Source of the DNA: Oreocharis arfaki
Taxonomy: Eukaryota > Chordata > Aves > Passeriformes > Paramythiidae
Length of the DNA: 64,000 bases
Assembly: GCA_013398015.1 (NCBI GenBank)
Contig: VZRR01002166.1
Span: 20,625 to 84,624 of the forward strand
Direction of reading: 5' to 3'
Under the pieces are notes generated by a model that had not been told where the DNA came from, did not search any database, and was given only the letters and a program-made list of their open reading frames with translations. Below are positions 10,926 to 23,590 of the stretch, piece by piece (the first letter of the stretch is position 1; every line of letters begins with the position of its first letter). The position numbers were made by a program, and so were the translations under genes.

Positions 10926-13900
10926 GAAAACATGTCTTTCTGGAGATTGTCACACCCTTCCATTGGTGTCTTCCTTGTATGAGATTGGTGTGGTTTAGTC
11001 TTCACCTCAGTGTTAGAAACAAGCTCCTGAGTAAGTCCAGTGCCTTGATATGCTCCAGATCTGTGACAACTGTTGAAAAGATTGTGAGGGGAATGTGTGT
11101 TACACCCATGCTTGTATTAATTTAAAAACTACTGACATGCACACAAACGAATTACCCTGGAATTTACTGTTTTGATGACATTTAATGTGATGCTATTCCA
11201 GTGGCAAAAGAAAACGGTTTGATTTGTATGTTTTTAGGTGTGTATTTTCACCTATACTTCAGAGTTACTTTTTTTTTGCCTTTTTTATCTGGTGTGCTGT
11301 CAAAACCCTACTTTTCAGTGTAAGAGTTCAAAGCAACAGCTGAGGAATCTGTAGAAATACAGTCATCGCTTTGCATTTAGTGCAAGCACTTGCTCCTCTG
11401 GCACAAGCTCTGGGTGTTCACATGGGCAAGGTCTTTGGTCTCTCTGTTGCCACTCCATGTGTTTGAACATTAATTCTCCTTTTCCTGAAAACCCAGAATA
11501 ATTGTGTAACTGGCTCAACATGTGTAAGCTTTAACCCCCAGAGAGTGGTGGTGGTGGTGATTTGTTATCAAAATTTGGTTCTGTTTCTGGGGAGGGAGTA
11601 TTTGTTTGTGTCTTTAGAGAAAGGTGTATGCTTGTGCTTCTCTCCAGACTGGGATGCAGGAAATACTTTTTGTTCAAGTTGTTCTCATAGAGCAGGGAGC
11701 CCTGCTGCCACCCATGGCATCATCTGACTGTGCACATTTTAGGGTTCAGTGTGGCACATTCTCATGCCTGAAAAGTTAAATTTGGCAGAAATCTTCTGTT
11801 GTTGTTGTCTGGGACCTCAGAGTTTTGAAACTCTGAACAGCTGAAACCACAGGCTAGACAAAGCCTTCAGGCCTGACCTGGGGCTGCAGGGAGGGGAGCA
11901 CAGGGGGGCATTATAAATTAAATCTCTCTCTTATTTTAAGTGCTTTGTATGGAGTTTTTCCTTGCATCTTCAATGGCAGCGATGTCGTGGGGCCCTGCCT
12001 ATGTGGGTGCTGCTGTGCAAAGTGCCCACTGCTGCTGTGTAGGTGGGTTGAGAAGTAAAAGCGGTTTCTGACATGCCCCTCACCATTTCAAACTGGCCCT
12101 TTGAGCCAAATCCTGCAGCTTTTCCCTGAGAATCATCGGGCTTGAGTGGTTATCTGCACATCAGTTCAGTGCTTCCCAGCTGCTAGTAGTCCAAGTGTGG
12201 ATGCAGCGTGCTACTTCTGGCCTGCGTGGTACCTCTGCTCCTGCTGCTGTGCTGCTCCCTCCCAGCGAGGGATTTTCTGCAAGGAGTCACCCAGTGTGCA
12301 TGTGGAGAGGATGCTCTCACTGAAGGGCGAGGTGGCGCCTTGGTTTTGTGCTGGGTTGCCTTCCCAAAGCGATGGTATGCTGAGCCCAAGAAGGATTAAG
12401 CAGGAGCATATTAAGGTCACTTTTTATTCCTGAGCTAGAGGTTTATGTCCTCTGTGCATATTAATTTCACAGCTTGGGATATGGTAGAAAGGAGAGCAAA
12501 TAAGAGTACAAGTGTGTTGGGTAGCCTCGGCAACTGAGCTGGAAGAGAGAGCAAAAACTAACGAGCTGTTTTTCCTTTCCATGCTGCATAAGCATGAATG
12601 CTGTAAAAACAGTGTAAAGATCCAAGCCCAAACCTCCGAAATTACCATCATTATATTATAATTTTGTTTATGCCTATATGGCATTTAATTCATTTTGGCT
12701 GGTGTTTGTGAGAGGTTATGGGGAGAAAGAACAGGGAGTTGCAGGGTGCTGTATGCAAAGCTAAAATCTTTCGTGTCTTGTATGCTTATAAACCGGAGGT
12801 TGCAAAACTCTTCCTTGCACCTTCCCAGTAGCTTTGATGAGGGTTACACACCCACAGAGGGTGAGGGAGATGGTGCTAGAAAAGCACAGTTCGTAGTTGA
12901 CCTGCAGCCAAAAACACAGGTGGAGGATTGCCTCTGAAATGGTGTTTGAAAGAGGCAGACAGGAATGGGAGTGGTGTCAGAGCACAGGAAGCTCCTTGAG
13001 CTCTGTGCTGGCAGCTTTGATAAATTGAAAGTCCTTTGACTTTTTGTGAGATGCACGGGCAGCCTTTTCAAATTCCCATGTGGGTGATTGTGTTTTCTTT
13101 ATTCTTCTGTGTAGGACCCTTCAGCCTTTGGGGAGGGTGGGAGCTGGATAGGGGGTTTATGGGCAGGAGCTCCTGGCTCTGTGGTGTTAAATGTGGGGTT
13201 GGCCTTGCCTTTAGGCCAGAGCATTTAGATATTGCTGGAAAAGTTTTTGTGGCCATTGGCAACTGCCTTGTCTCCTTTCTGCTGTGGGAACCCTGAGGGC
13301 TGGGAAACACAGTCCTGGAAGACTTGTAAGCTCTCCAAAGCCATGGATTTCTAGTCCATGGTATCAGTTCAGCTTCATGAGATGGACAGCCTTCTGAGTA
13401 AAGATAGAAATCCATAAAGCATTCGGGCATAAGAAGGGATAAAAAAATGCACTGTGGAGATGATAGTACTAATTATATTATATTAGTACAGAGGAGCTAA
13501 TAGCTCTCCTTGCTCCATAGCAACTGCTGTGCTTTGTTACAGGTACTGCTGTGGGAAAAGGCAGATGAAAGGGTTAAAGCATGTAATCCAGGAGGATGCT
13601 GGACCTGGTCTCTTCCCAGTCTTGTACTGGTGCTGTGTGACTTAAAGCGCTGTGGGGTCTATTGGTTGGCAGGCTCAACCCCAGTGGGAGTGGGGGGTGA
13701 AAGCCAGTCCCACAGGGAGCTTGCAAAGCCTTTTTACAGTTGTGTTTGGGTCACTCTGCCTCCTCCTGAGTCACCGCTGCAACTTCCACAGCCTCCGGTA
13801 CAGACTGGTTTATCTCTTAATCTGGCCATGTAATAAAATATTACAGGTGAATTAAAAGATGTTTTTATTAGGGCAGTTTTGGCTTACTGTGAGCAATCTA

Positions 13901-15876
13901 AAAATAGACTGTGGATATTCTTGATCTTTAGAGACATTAGCCTATCTTTAAAAAACAAGTAAGGAATGAGGTATTTATACACAGCTCTCAGAGCTGTATG
14001 GAAAAAAAGCAGACTACAAAGCACAGCACAGGAAAATTGATTCATCATCAATTTATTGCGTGGAGCTCTAGGCGAACTCATCTCAAGACCGAACAGAGAT
14101 CTATAAAATCTTTTCATCTGAAACTATGAATTAAATTGGGAGGAACTGCTCATGAGAGGCCAGAGCCAACGCTTAAACCAGACATTCTTTTGGGAATGGG
14201 TCTTCTGCTGCAGCAGGATTTTCACCAGCGAGGGATGTGGAGCTCAATTCTTATTACCCTGTTTCTCTCCTTACAGTGAATCTGGCTTATGCAGGAGCGA
14301 GCCTGCAATACTCCCCGTGTTCTCTCCATCCTTGATTTCAGTATAATTTTTCCTTTCTTCATCAGTGTATCTTGTTAATCTTGCAGTTTCTTTTCCTGAC
14401 GTGTTCTTCTTTTCTTCTATTGCGTGTGCGGATTCTTTAAACCTCCTACTAACAAGGAAACTTGCCTTTTTCAGCTGGAAGCCTCTGAAAACAAGGCTGA
14501 TGCATCTCCATTGTCAGATCACAATATAAATAAATAAAACCTCTTCATATATTCCCTTCAAAGAAGCAAGTGAGACAATGCTCAGGAACTCCTGCCTGCT
14601 TTTTTTTTTTTTTTTTTTTTGCATTGGGGGAAGCTGTATTATGTCAGCGACCTGTAAAAAATAGCACTGCAATGAGAAGTGACAGCCTCATTCACCTTGC
14701 ATCCATGCAGAAACAACTAAGCTCTCTTCCAATGCCATGGGAAAAAAGAAAAACAAAGTGAGAAAGAAGTGAATTAAGGAAAAGAATTGACCTTGGCTTG
14801 CAATTGTTCTGGTACTAGCAGGGAGCAGTCTACCAGCAGTGAGACACTGAAATTTCGGGATCGCATTGCCTGTGTTACTGCAGACTGTGTAGCCCAGAGT
14901 TCATGAAGTACGGCCTGTGTCTTCCTCCTGCTGCCTGGAAGTGTAGTTAGCCAAGCTCTTAATTGGCAAAAGACAGTGGTTTGGAAGGCTGAAGTGTTTC
15001 AACCGAGGGTGGGGAGGGAAGAAAGAAGGGCTTACACAATAATGAGGTGCAGTGTAGTCAGACCACTTCTCTGCAAATAGTTATTTTTTCATCTCCTGGA
15101 TTGTCTGAATTTATGGTGATGTTAAGGTAATTCAGAGGCTTTGTTGCAAATAAGAGTATATGCTAAATAAACGGGGGATAATGCAAAAGGCCTTTAAGAG
15201 TACTGGTTGAAAGCAGACTGAAGGAAATGTACTTTTGTACATCTTTCTGTTTGTAACACTTAATGTTAAATCTGTGGATGGTTTTCTTCATTGCTTTCTC
15301 CATTGCATTGGAGTGTTTGATTTTTGAAGTTTGTAAAGCATCTTCCAAAAAAAGTTACTTTTATAGGGTTATTATGTGCTGGTTTTATATCAGCAGGTGC
15401 CTGCCCTTTTCCCTGTGTTTGTCTCTGTGCTGGGATAGCTAGAAAGTTTCTCTAGGGCTTGGGAACTGGAGCTCCATTGGCTTTGGGGTGCTGTGGGTCT
15501 GGATCCACCACACCACATCCCCTCTGCTGGTAGCTTTTCATGGGAGCTGCTCTTCCTGCTGTATAGCCTGGCTTTGCTCTGGGATCCAGCAGGTTGGGAT
15601 GACTCAGCCCCTCCTTTGCTTTGCCTGGGAAAGGCGAATGGCAGCTGTCACACTCTTTCAGCATCAGGCTACTGCTGAGCACAGTGCTGGTGTTACTTTT
15701 AGTGCATCTGCTTGTCCGCATGTCTGTTGGCTGCTGTTGCCTGTATGGGGCTGCACAAGCCTGCACTGGAGACATGGGAGAAGAGCTCTTGCCTGCAAAG
15801 GTGTGGCAAGGTGAGGAAGGTGGAAGGATGCATCAGGAAGAGGGTAACAGGGGAGAGAGTACGCAAACCAGTTTTG

Positions 15877-15935
15877 TTTGGTTGTGGTTTGGGGGTTTTT
15901 TGTTGTGTTTTGTTTGTTTTGTTTGGTGTTTTTTA
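15877..15935 (+). repeat. T/G-rich low-complexity tract
   Basis: About 60 bases made almost entirely of T and G (repeated GTTTTG, GTTTG and TTGTTGTG words) with almost no A or C. It is a simple-sequence tract of the same strand orientation as those at 27530-27612 and 32339-32405. Confidence 0.8.
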
Positions 15936-17370
15936 GGAGTCCTTTCAGGAAAGCCTCACTTGCCCAACATCATTATCTGCTGGGGTGATCCTGCCATAAA
16001 TACAGTTATTGGCCCTGCCCCTTGCTGAGCAGGGCAGATGTCAGTGCAATTGCACTCAGTTATCTCCCCCAGAAGTGTGCCTGGTCAAGGCTCCTTGTAG
16101 TAAGAAAATGCAGGTCTTGTAGCAGGAAAACCTCACTTCCCAGTTTTGGGAAGGGTTCTGGTCCCTGTGAGCTTGTCAGAAGAAATATACATGCATTCCA
16201 TTGGTGGCTGGATACCTTGGTGAAGTACATATCCTGTTGACGTAGTGGTACCATGTCCCCAAAATACACACAAAACCCCCAGCTGGAATTTTGCATGTGC
16301 TGCCCAGCCACATCCTTTCCCACTGTCAAGGAGCAGAGATGCTCCCTGGGAAGGAGTTGGCACCATCCCAAACTTCAGCGGGGGTAGCAGCGACACAGGG
16401 TGGTCTGGAGAAAAGTGAGGGAGCAGAATACAAGACATGCCGGTGGCACAGCACCAGAGAGGCTTTGGGACAGAAATGCGGGGAGGAAAAGAGCTTGTTT
16501 TGTATTTAAGCCTCAATATGAAAAGAATGGCACACTTAACCCTTTCCTTCTGTACTTTCCAAGATCCTGGGAATGGGAAGATGTGCAGTAAAAGCAGCTG
16601 TCATGCTGCTTCTATTTCTTTGTGGGACAAAATTTTCTTGCAACTGTTTCTTTATTATAAATTCATTTGATATTCAATGTATAAGCAGTAAAAATAATTA
16701 AGCCATTTAGTATTCCTGCAGATATTCTGTGTACTTCTGAAAGTGTTCTGTTATGTTTCTGAATTAGTTAATGGATGCTTACAATAAATTATCACTTGGA
16801 TTGCCTCTCATTTCTTTCTACTGAGTATTTTTCTTCTTCAACATAGGGTGCCATGCAGTTGTAGTTAATGGTTAATGTGACACTTGAAACATCATGCAGT
16901 GTAATTTGCAGGGAGAGAAGGATAAATACACATATGTACTGCTGGCATGATGCTGCCTGCCCTGTGTCCGTGACCAGGTTTGTTGGGGCGAGGAGGTGGT
17001 CATTGCTCTCCTTCTCACCTTGGGGCTTCGAAAGAAGTTGCCCATGCTGTGCTGAACTCACCTGGATGCAAAGATGCCTATTTTCTGTTCTTGACTTTGT
17101 GGCTGGGCAGCCTCTCTGGGTAGCTCTTTTCTTCTAGAGAGACCTCTTCTAGTTAGACCTGTGGTAACTTCAGCATCAGGTTGGGCAGTTGAACTTGGCC
17201 CAGAAGTGCCAGGATTTGGATCACTTAGACAGATGTAACCTGCTTTACAGCCATCCAAAATCTAATTTCTGAAGAAACTTGGTGAAAAATGGATAGAAGA
17301 GGTTCTTTTTCTGCCCTTTTTTTTTTCTATACAGTGTTTTTAGCAGGTCAAACCACTTTGTTTCGTTATC

Positions 17371-17720
17371 TAACTATTCTTTCCAGTGTCTCATTGTTAA
17401 GCTTTTGTTAATTAACATTTAATGACTGGGTTATGATGGAACCATGGGAGTCTTATCTGAAGGCAAAGCAATTGGCAAACGGATTCATTATGATCAGAGC
17501 GACCCTAATGAATGTCAAATTAATTCATAATAATGTGACACTAAAATGTTAGGCATATTGTTAATAATTACAGATGCGCTTTTACCTTATCTACTTTTAG
17601 TATTATTGCTTTTTGCTATGTATGCCAGAGAGCCAGCTTTCCACTACCTTTTTTTTTTACACCAATAATTCCAGTCTTCTTTAGCTGCAAATAACTTAAT
17701 TATCAATTTGTCTCTTTCAC
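17371..17720. promoter_or_regulatory. Candidate conserved non-coding block
   Basis: The sequence lacks repeats and coding frames but is dense in homeodomain-like cores: TTAATTAACATTTAATGACT, TCATTATGATCA, CTAATGAATG, CAAATTAATTCATAATAATG and GTTAATAATTACAG. Several motifs are palindromic or near-palindromic. This texture is common in conserved enhancers in gene deserts around developmental regulators. The call is by texture only. Confidence 0.35.
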
Positions 17721-20700
17721 AGTAATTAGATACAGCATGAAAGCCCGGAAGTTGATGTAAATAAATATAATTTATTTTGGAGATTCTGTAACTGTGGGTT
17801 CTTACATAAAAGTGACAATGTAAATAATGAGGATGTCCGTTGCTTGCTGTCTTTCATGGGAGAAAGGGGAGGGGAAATATGTCGAACATTGCCACACTTG
17901 TGATAACTAACCATAGAAATTGTATTAATTACAGTTATTTGAGAACACGGAGTGATTTTTAAAAAATAAAATTATAGCTTTGATCCTCGGTTTTAACACA
18001 AAATGCCTAAAATGAGTTTTCCATGTTAAACCCAGCTCTGAGTATTCTAGCTTGTATTTTATGGCTTTGCAGCCATCTTTATTTTATTGAATAAGTTTTC
18101 TTGCACTTTCAGAATAGGAATTCTTGAAAAAAAAAGGAAAAAAAAAATCACTGTTCTAATGTCTGTGAGATACAGTGGTGGCAGGTGGGGGAGGGTAGCA
18201 GGCAGATTGTGGTAAGGCGAGATAGGACTGTAATCTGTCAGGCAGCTTTATTGCTTAAAAACACCCGTTGCACCATGCTTCAGGATTCAAAGGTATTTAT
18301 TACTACTCGCTCACCTATCCAAAACACTTCAGTGTCCTCCTTCCCCTGGTCACAAAATACTTGCAGTGAGGCAGCAACTATGTAAAAATTGATGGAGATA
18401 CTGTGTCTGTGTTTCCCAGCACTGCTTGCCCTACCTGCCTTAGGACTTGGAGCCTGGAGGATGTTTCTCGAACAGCAAGAAAAATAAAACTAAAAACTTC
18501 TATAAAGTGGAATTTCAACCCAGCTAGAATGAGCATAAAGTTACTGAAGGCCTTTGTGGGTGTCTGTACACGGTTCAGGCTTCACTGTGTCATCAAGGAT
18601 CTCACGCTTTGCTCTGCTTACAGGTCAGTGTGGATATGCAGCTTAGGTTGAACTGGCGGTGGTGCTGGGGCATGCCGTGGTCCAGTGCATCCCACTGAAG
18701 GAGTAGTGTCTCAGCATTGTGTTGTCTGGCTAAATAAAGTGGTGTTGGAGCAGAAGGCATCGCCGTTGGGTTGTGCTGCTGTGCCACAGCCACACTCCTC
18801 CAAAAGCAGCGGGGCTGGTTTCTGCTCAGCCCAGCTTCTGCTTTTAAATCCTGCCAAGAGCAAGAGGGTGTATTTTCTTCTGTTCAGAAGGAAACAAACC
18901 GAATGCTTTTTCTGTTGGTGGAAAATAGTGATCAATAATAATTAACTTGCAGCATCTTACTTCTTTTCCCTCTGTGAGGTGTGCCTTACTATTGTTTTTG
19001 CAGAGCCGCAGGAGGTGCTGCTTCCTGCTCCGACAGTTCTTCCCTCTTAAGGCTTTGGCAACATAACCTCTGCCATGAAGGTGGCTGTGAAATCCCTTGA
19101 GTTAGAGGTGCTGCGAGGCAACCCCTTGGAGGGATGTTTCTATTTTATCTTTTCTTTTCCCTGCTGCAAACAGCGGCATGGAAGCGAGAAGGAAGGCTTC
19201 TGTGGGCTGCGCCTCCAAAGGTCATATAACACTTTATGTTTTCTCCGACATGACACAGCGTGACAGAACAAAGTATTTATCTTGTGTACTTGTCAGCTTC
19301 GTTCTGCCAGCTCTGAAATGATGAAATACTACCGAATATGCTGCTGCTTGTTTCCTTTAGGGACTTGCGCTGATTTGTTTAAAGTGTCGTCTGCACCCAG
19401 TAAATGCTTCATTTATTACAGCTGACACCTGAAAAATATCTGAGGGAAATATATCAGGGCATCACACGGATATTGTTTTCCTGATTTGCTGTTGTTTACT
19501 TATGTCTTAAAACAAATGCAGTCCCCTAATGATTAGTTGTGTCTTTTGGGGGTGCCACCTGTGTGTGTGCATGTGCATTTTGAACTGCTGTGGTAGGGTT
19601 TCTGGAGATGCGCTCCAGTTCTGTGACAAAAATGCATTTTGACTCCTGATGGGGTCAGCTTAACTGTTAATTATTGCGGTGAGTCACTAATGAGCTCTCG
19701 CCTCAGGAACTTCATACAGCCTCTCCTCAAACTTTTCCCCATTACTTGTTCTGATGCTTAAGCGAAAATAAAAATAGATCTCTTGCAAAAGGGGTAGGTG
19801 GGGAAGTGAACGTTTGAGATGGTTATGTGACCCTTGTAATGGTAATATTTGATGTGAAGGCTTTCAGATATAACTCTCAGTATCATATTAGGCTTCATGG
19901 GTGATTTAAAAAATTTTTTTTGTTTTACATTAAGTATTTCTCCATTGTCCCTGAAGAATAATGTGAAATCAAAATTCCTGTCTCAGCAAAACAATCAGTG
20001 TAAAAATAACAAACATCAAAGAGAGAGGGAAGCAGTTTGCTCCCAGTTCTAATTGCTAACATTATCATGTGTCAAAGTGAAGAATTAAAATTTGACTCTA
20101 AGTTCCTGAAAGTGCACTTGCTGTGAGTTCAAAGGCTGTGTGAGGTTGAAGGTGTGTGCTTGTGTGGGCTAGCAGGGCTACAGACAGTATTTGGACCTCC
20201 TGCAGTTCACTGATGAACGCAAATAGGACCTTTGGGCGTGTAGAGGAGCCCCTCTGACTGCTGCTTCAGCAGCACAGCTTTGCTTGGGCTCAGAAAATGT
20301 GTCTGCACAATGTGTCTGCAATTTCCTGTGTCCTTCTCTGTACGCTGTACAGTCAGCATACAGCATTGGTGTGCACCTATGCAACACCCCAGTGCTGTGT
20401 AGCGGCGTGGAAGTGATGGGGTCTGGATTTTGGATGCTTTATGGTATTGAGCCCTAGCCCTTTAGCCATCCGCACACAGTGTGCTACAGAGGCTGTGCAT
20501 TCACTGGAAAAATACAAATCTAGGAGAAATATAAGTGTATTTATAGGTTTTCCTACCCCTAGGTAAATAAGCAGTAGTGGGGAAAGAAGGCCTTTTCTAT
20601 ATGATGGGAAGTTGTAAATGGCAAATGTATTGCGTGCTTTAGTGTTATTTTGTTTTACAGCCGTTGTAACAATTTTAGTTAGCGAAATTAGATTCCCTGC

Positions 20701-21391
20701 TTGAGTAGCATCCTTGTTTTAATTTACTGTGGTGCGCCTTCTACTCGGTGCATGCAGGTTGGAGAGGAAGAAGGGCCCCACTCCTCAGCTGTATTTCCTC
20801 ACTGTATCTCTGGACAGGGCAACTGAAGATGGCTTTGGAGCGATGCTGTAAGCTGGTCCTAGGGTTTACTGGCACCTCCCTGTGCCAGCCACTTCTTCCC
20901 TGCCTTGGTTCCCACTCCTTTCTCTATTTTCTTCTTATGGAAAGGTTTTTTGGATGCAAGGACTGTTTTTTCCCCCAGGGGGCTGTGCACAGTGACACCT
21001 GGATTTTGGTTTGAGGTGGGAGCAGCATTAGGGAGACAGTTGCCATGATGGTTGTACAAGGATAAGTCTCATGAAAACGGAGCTGAGGAGCTGAGCTGCT
21101 GTGTTATCTCTGTGTTGTGGTGAGCAGTTTTTGCTGCAGGTTTCTGCTCGGCAGTGTGATGTGTGTGCCCAAGGTGGTCCTGACTTCAGGTGCTCCTTGG
21201 CTGTGTTTGCTTCCAGAGGTGTGAAAAGGTGTGACAGGTAGCTGCTGCAATGGCCAAGTGTGGGAATTAACAGCAGGTCAACAAGCCTGTCTGAGTCTGA
21301 CATTGGTCTCAGCACAGTCCATTTCTACCTGTGAGAAACTTAGTCGAGAGAAGCAAGAAATTCAAAACAATAGAGGGGAAAAAACAGCAAC
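17721..21391. other. Non-coding stretch, no recognised gene
   Basis: AT-rich intronic-type sequence. Parts near 19370-20130 also carry TAAT-type motifs, for example CCCTAATGATTAGTTG and GTTAATTATTGCGG. Short frames on both strands overlap and lack recognisable content. No RNA gene found. Confidence 0.5.
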
Positions 21392-21396
21392 ACAGC

Positions 21397-21632
21397 TGCA
21401 GCTGGCATTTTTCTTAGATGCTTGGAATGCCTATGCTGTAGATAACTAATAATAGTATGGTGTAGTTAAAATAACCAATGAATCTATTGTAGTAGTTAAG
21501 CAACCAATGGACAATTAACATGAGTGATAAACATACAAAAGTGTATATATATAACACTGGCTTTTGAAATAAACGCTTTTCTACCTACTCTTGACGCTAA
21601 ACTTCTTGTGTGTCGTGTTCGCCTCAACTGCA
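21397..21632 (+). mobile_element. Short solo LTR of an endogenous retrovirus
   Basis: The segment begins TGCAGCTG and ends CAACTGCA, an imperfect terminal inverted repeat (7 of 8) with the TG...CA ends of LTRs. It is flanked on both sides by the 5-bp direct repeat ACAGC (21392-21396 and 21633-21637). Inside, in order, are CCAAT-like words (ACCAATG near 21474 and 21501), a TATA box (TATATATATAA, 21544-21554), a polyadenylation signal AATAAA (21568-21573) and a T/G-rich 3' part with CGTGTTCG. That is the U3-R-U5 order of an LTR on the plus strand. A 5-bp duplication fits the ERVL class. No internal gag or pol sequence adjoins it, so it is solo. The left flank is repetitive in CAGC, so the exact left boundary is less certain; a start at 21437 was the alternative. 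Confidence 0.62.
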
Positions 21633-21637
21633 ACAGC

Positions 21638-22139
21638 CAAGTTTCTACCCCAGATAGAGTGGGAATTGCCAAGGGAAGCAGGTGATGCAGCCCTGATCTG
21701 ATCTTTATGTCTGATCTGACATAAAGCAGGGGTGGTATTTCTGTCCCCTGTTCTAGATGAGCCAGGCTTAGGAGCTTGTGACAGCTCCTTACTCCCCCAA
21801 AGTCTGGTTAATCATGGTAACTTAAGAAGCTACCCTAGAGTGTAGGGCTGCCGTTGTCATATGTGAGGCTGAATATCCTCCTGGACAGGAGGACCTGAGT
21901 GTCCCTGCAAGAAGGATGAATGCTTGCTTGAGGCAATGAGAACTGACGGTGCTGGTTCCATTAAATTGAATGTGCTGGGAAGATCCATCACCAGTAAGCT
22001 ACTGGTTTTATGCTCAAGAAAGTTTGGCTGCATCTCTGTCTTATCCCTTTCAAACAGAAATTGCCTCTCATCGCAGAGAGAGCTTCAGTGTGGTGGTGAA
22101 GTATCCTCTGTATAAAGGCAAACTCCTTAAAAACTAATT
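21638..22139. other. Non-coding stretch to the right of the LTR
   Basis: No primer-binding site or retroviral internal sequence follows the LTR, and no gene or RNA is recognisable. It includes the local near-repeat TCTGATCT/GTCTGATCTGACATAAAG around 21695-21726. Confidence 0.5.
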
Positions 22140-22340
22140 GGTGTCAGTCATTTCTATGCTGATATTTCACTGCTGCTAATTTAGCAAACAGATGGTGGTC
22201 CATATTATGGCCTATGAGTTGGGCTTTTCCCTGGGCCAGATGATTACCCCCCCGGTTTTCAATTAGGAGAGCTTGCCAGTTATGTGGAGTGGTTTTCCTT
22301 TTAATTATGCACCTATTAGGGCAGGTAGGTAGCCAGCCTA
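22140..22340. promoter_or_regulatory. Candidate conserved non-coding block
   Basis: The block contains GCTAATTTAGCAAAC, TTTTCAATTAGG and TTTTAATTATGCACC within unique-looking sequence. A minus-strand frame runs through it (22144-22557) but encodes nothing recognisable. The call rests on texture only and has not been aligned. Confidence 0.3.
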
Positions 22341-22621
22341 CGGGGAGAAGCAGAGAACTCAGTGGCATGAGGAAATCCTTATTAGGAAAAACCCATAAAA
22401 CCAAAACAAAACTGAAAAGCCATACTATGGGAAAGAGGAGGAGGTGCACAACAGGGTAGCATGATGCACAAGCCTTTTTTCTGCTACCGTGAGCATTGAT
22501 AAATAGCTTTGAAATGCCTGTTTGGCAGGTTGTGGCACGTAGGTGGCTGTAGGACAAGGGAGGAAAGGTGAGGTCTGGAAGATGCTGTCTGCAGGCTGTA
22601 CGCTTATTTTTAGCTCAGCAG

Positions 22622-22708
22622 AGTTCACCGGTTGAAGGAGACAAGCCAGAAGGAAACGCAGCCCCCGAGCAACCTGCAGGAGCCTGCTGTCTCCCCGTGC
22701 TGGTGCAG
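22622..22708 (+). other. Weak candidate exon, 87 nt, phase 0-0
   Basis: The segment follows TTATTTTTAGCTCAGCAG and is followed by CAG/GTGAGG, a good donor. It is 29 whole codons with no stop, giving a Pro/Glu/Ala-rich peptide (starting SPVEGDKPEGN) of no known family. It is richer in GC and CpG than its surroundings. Chance occurrence is quite possible in 63 kb of intron. Confidence 0.15.
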
Positions 22709-22769
22709 GTGAGGGCAGATGTTTGCGTAATGCCAAGGAGCAGCAACACACGGCACTGACCGATTTATG

Positions 22770-23590
22770 AAGTCTCTGATTCTCATCTTGTTTCCTATCC
22801 CAGCTAATAACAGCCCAGGCAATGAAAAGATACTTCTCTCATAATTATCAACATCTCATTTTCCCTTTGAGTCTCGTGTTTAAATCATCAGGTCTCCTCT
22901 TCATCTGAATTGTTTCCTCAAGCTTATCTTCCTCTGTGGATTGGGCTTTTATTGTGTTTTGTTTTGACGAGACTGTTAATCTTCCCTCTGCTCTGCTGCT
23001 ACCCAAACCTGTTTCCTCATTGTCCTCAAGGAGCAGGGAAAGAGATGAAAGCAGCTTTGGGCTCGAATTATCCAGTGATGAAGTTTGGTGTCCTTTGGGA
23101 TGGAGACATTGATGCAGCATCATGAAATATGAGGTCTGTCTTCACTTTAGATGACTCTGATAATGTAAGAACACAGTTAATCATATTTGGCTCTGCAGAG
23201 GGTATCTAATCTGGGAAAAACACCTGCCCTGAAGGTGGCAGGAGTATGTGAGAGGAGCAACGAAATGGAAGGAGGAGCTCTAGCAGCACAGGCTACTTGT
23301 GTAGGAGGATGCAGCACTGCTTGGGGCAGCCCTAATTGACAGGATGTTGTTGCAAATGTCACAGATTTCTCCGTTTCTTGCTGTGTGCAGTTCTTGACTG
23401 TGCCCCTTCCTTCAGAGTCTTCCCCAGCTGAGCGAAAACTGTTACTTGGTGCAGTTTATGGCCTATTAAAAAGCAGCACTTTGTTGCTGAAGTGCAGGAT
23501 TGGTTTGAGCATTGATTGGCTTTACATTGTGAAATAGGAGAGCCCCTTGAACTCCTCTCGACTTACTCAAAAGCAGTTGCTTTGCTTACT
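22770..23590. other. Non-coding stretch, no recognised gene
   Basis: Around 22780-22930 the sequence (CAGCTAATAACAGCCCAGG, TCATAATTATCAACATC) has the texture of a conserved element. The rest is ordinary intronic-type DNA with short overlapping frames only. Confidence 0.4.

Larger units (their letters stand above)
7161..17370. other. Long non-coding stretch, no recognised gene
   Basis: About 10 kb of ordinary intronic-type sequence. It holds a 21-base poly-T (14600-14620), a GTG triplet run near 11546-11560, a small palindrome TTATATC-AC-GATATAA near 7885 and a T/G-rich tract near 15877-15935. Open frames of 106-138 codons at 8922-9338 (minus), 9397-9741 (both strands) and 16133-16516 (minus) show no family resemblance. 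No RNA gene and no bounded transposon was found. Confidence 0.5.

Noticed and set aside
21437..21635. Alternative LTR boundaries TGTAGATAAC...CAACA
   Set aside because: No matching flanking direct repeat; the 21397-21632 boundaries have both a 5-bp duplication and inverted termini.
22144..22557. 137-codon minus-strand open frame
   Set aside because: Overlaps an AT-rich CNE-like block; the hydrophobic middle arises from translating T-rich sequence, with no family match.
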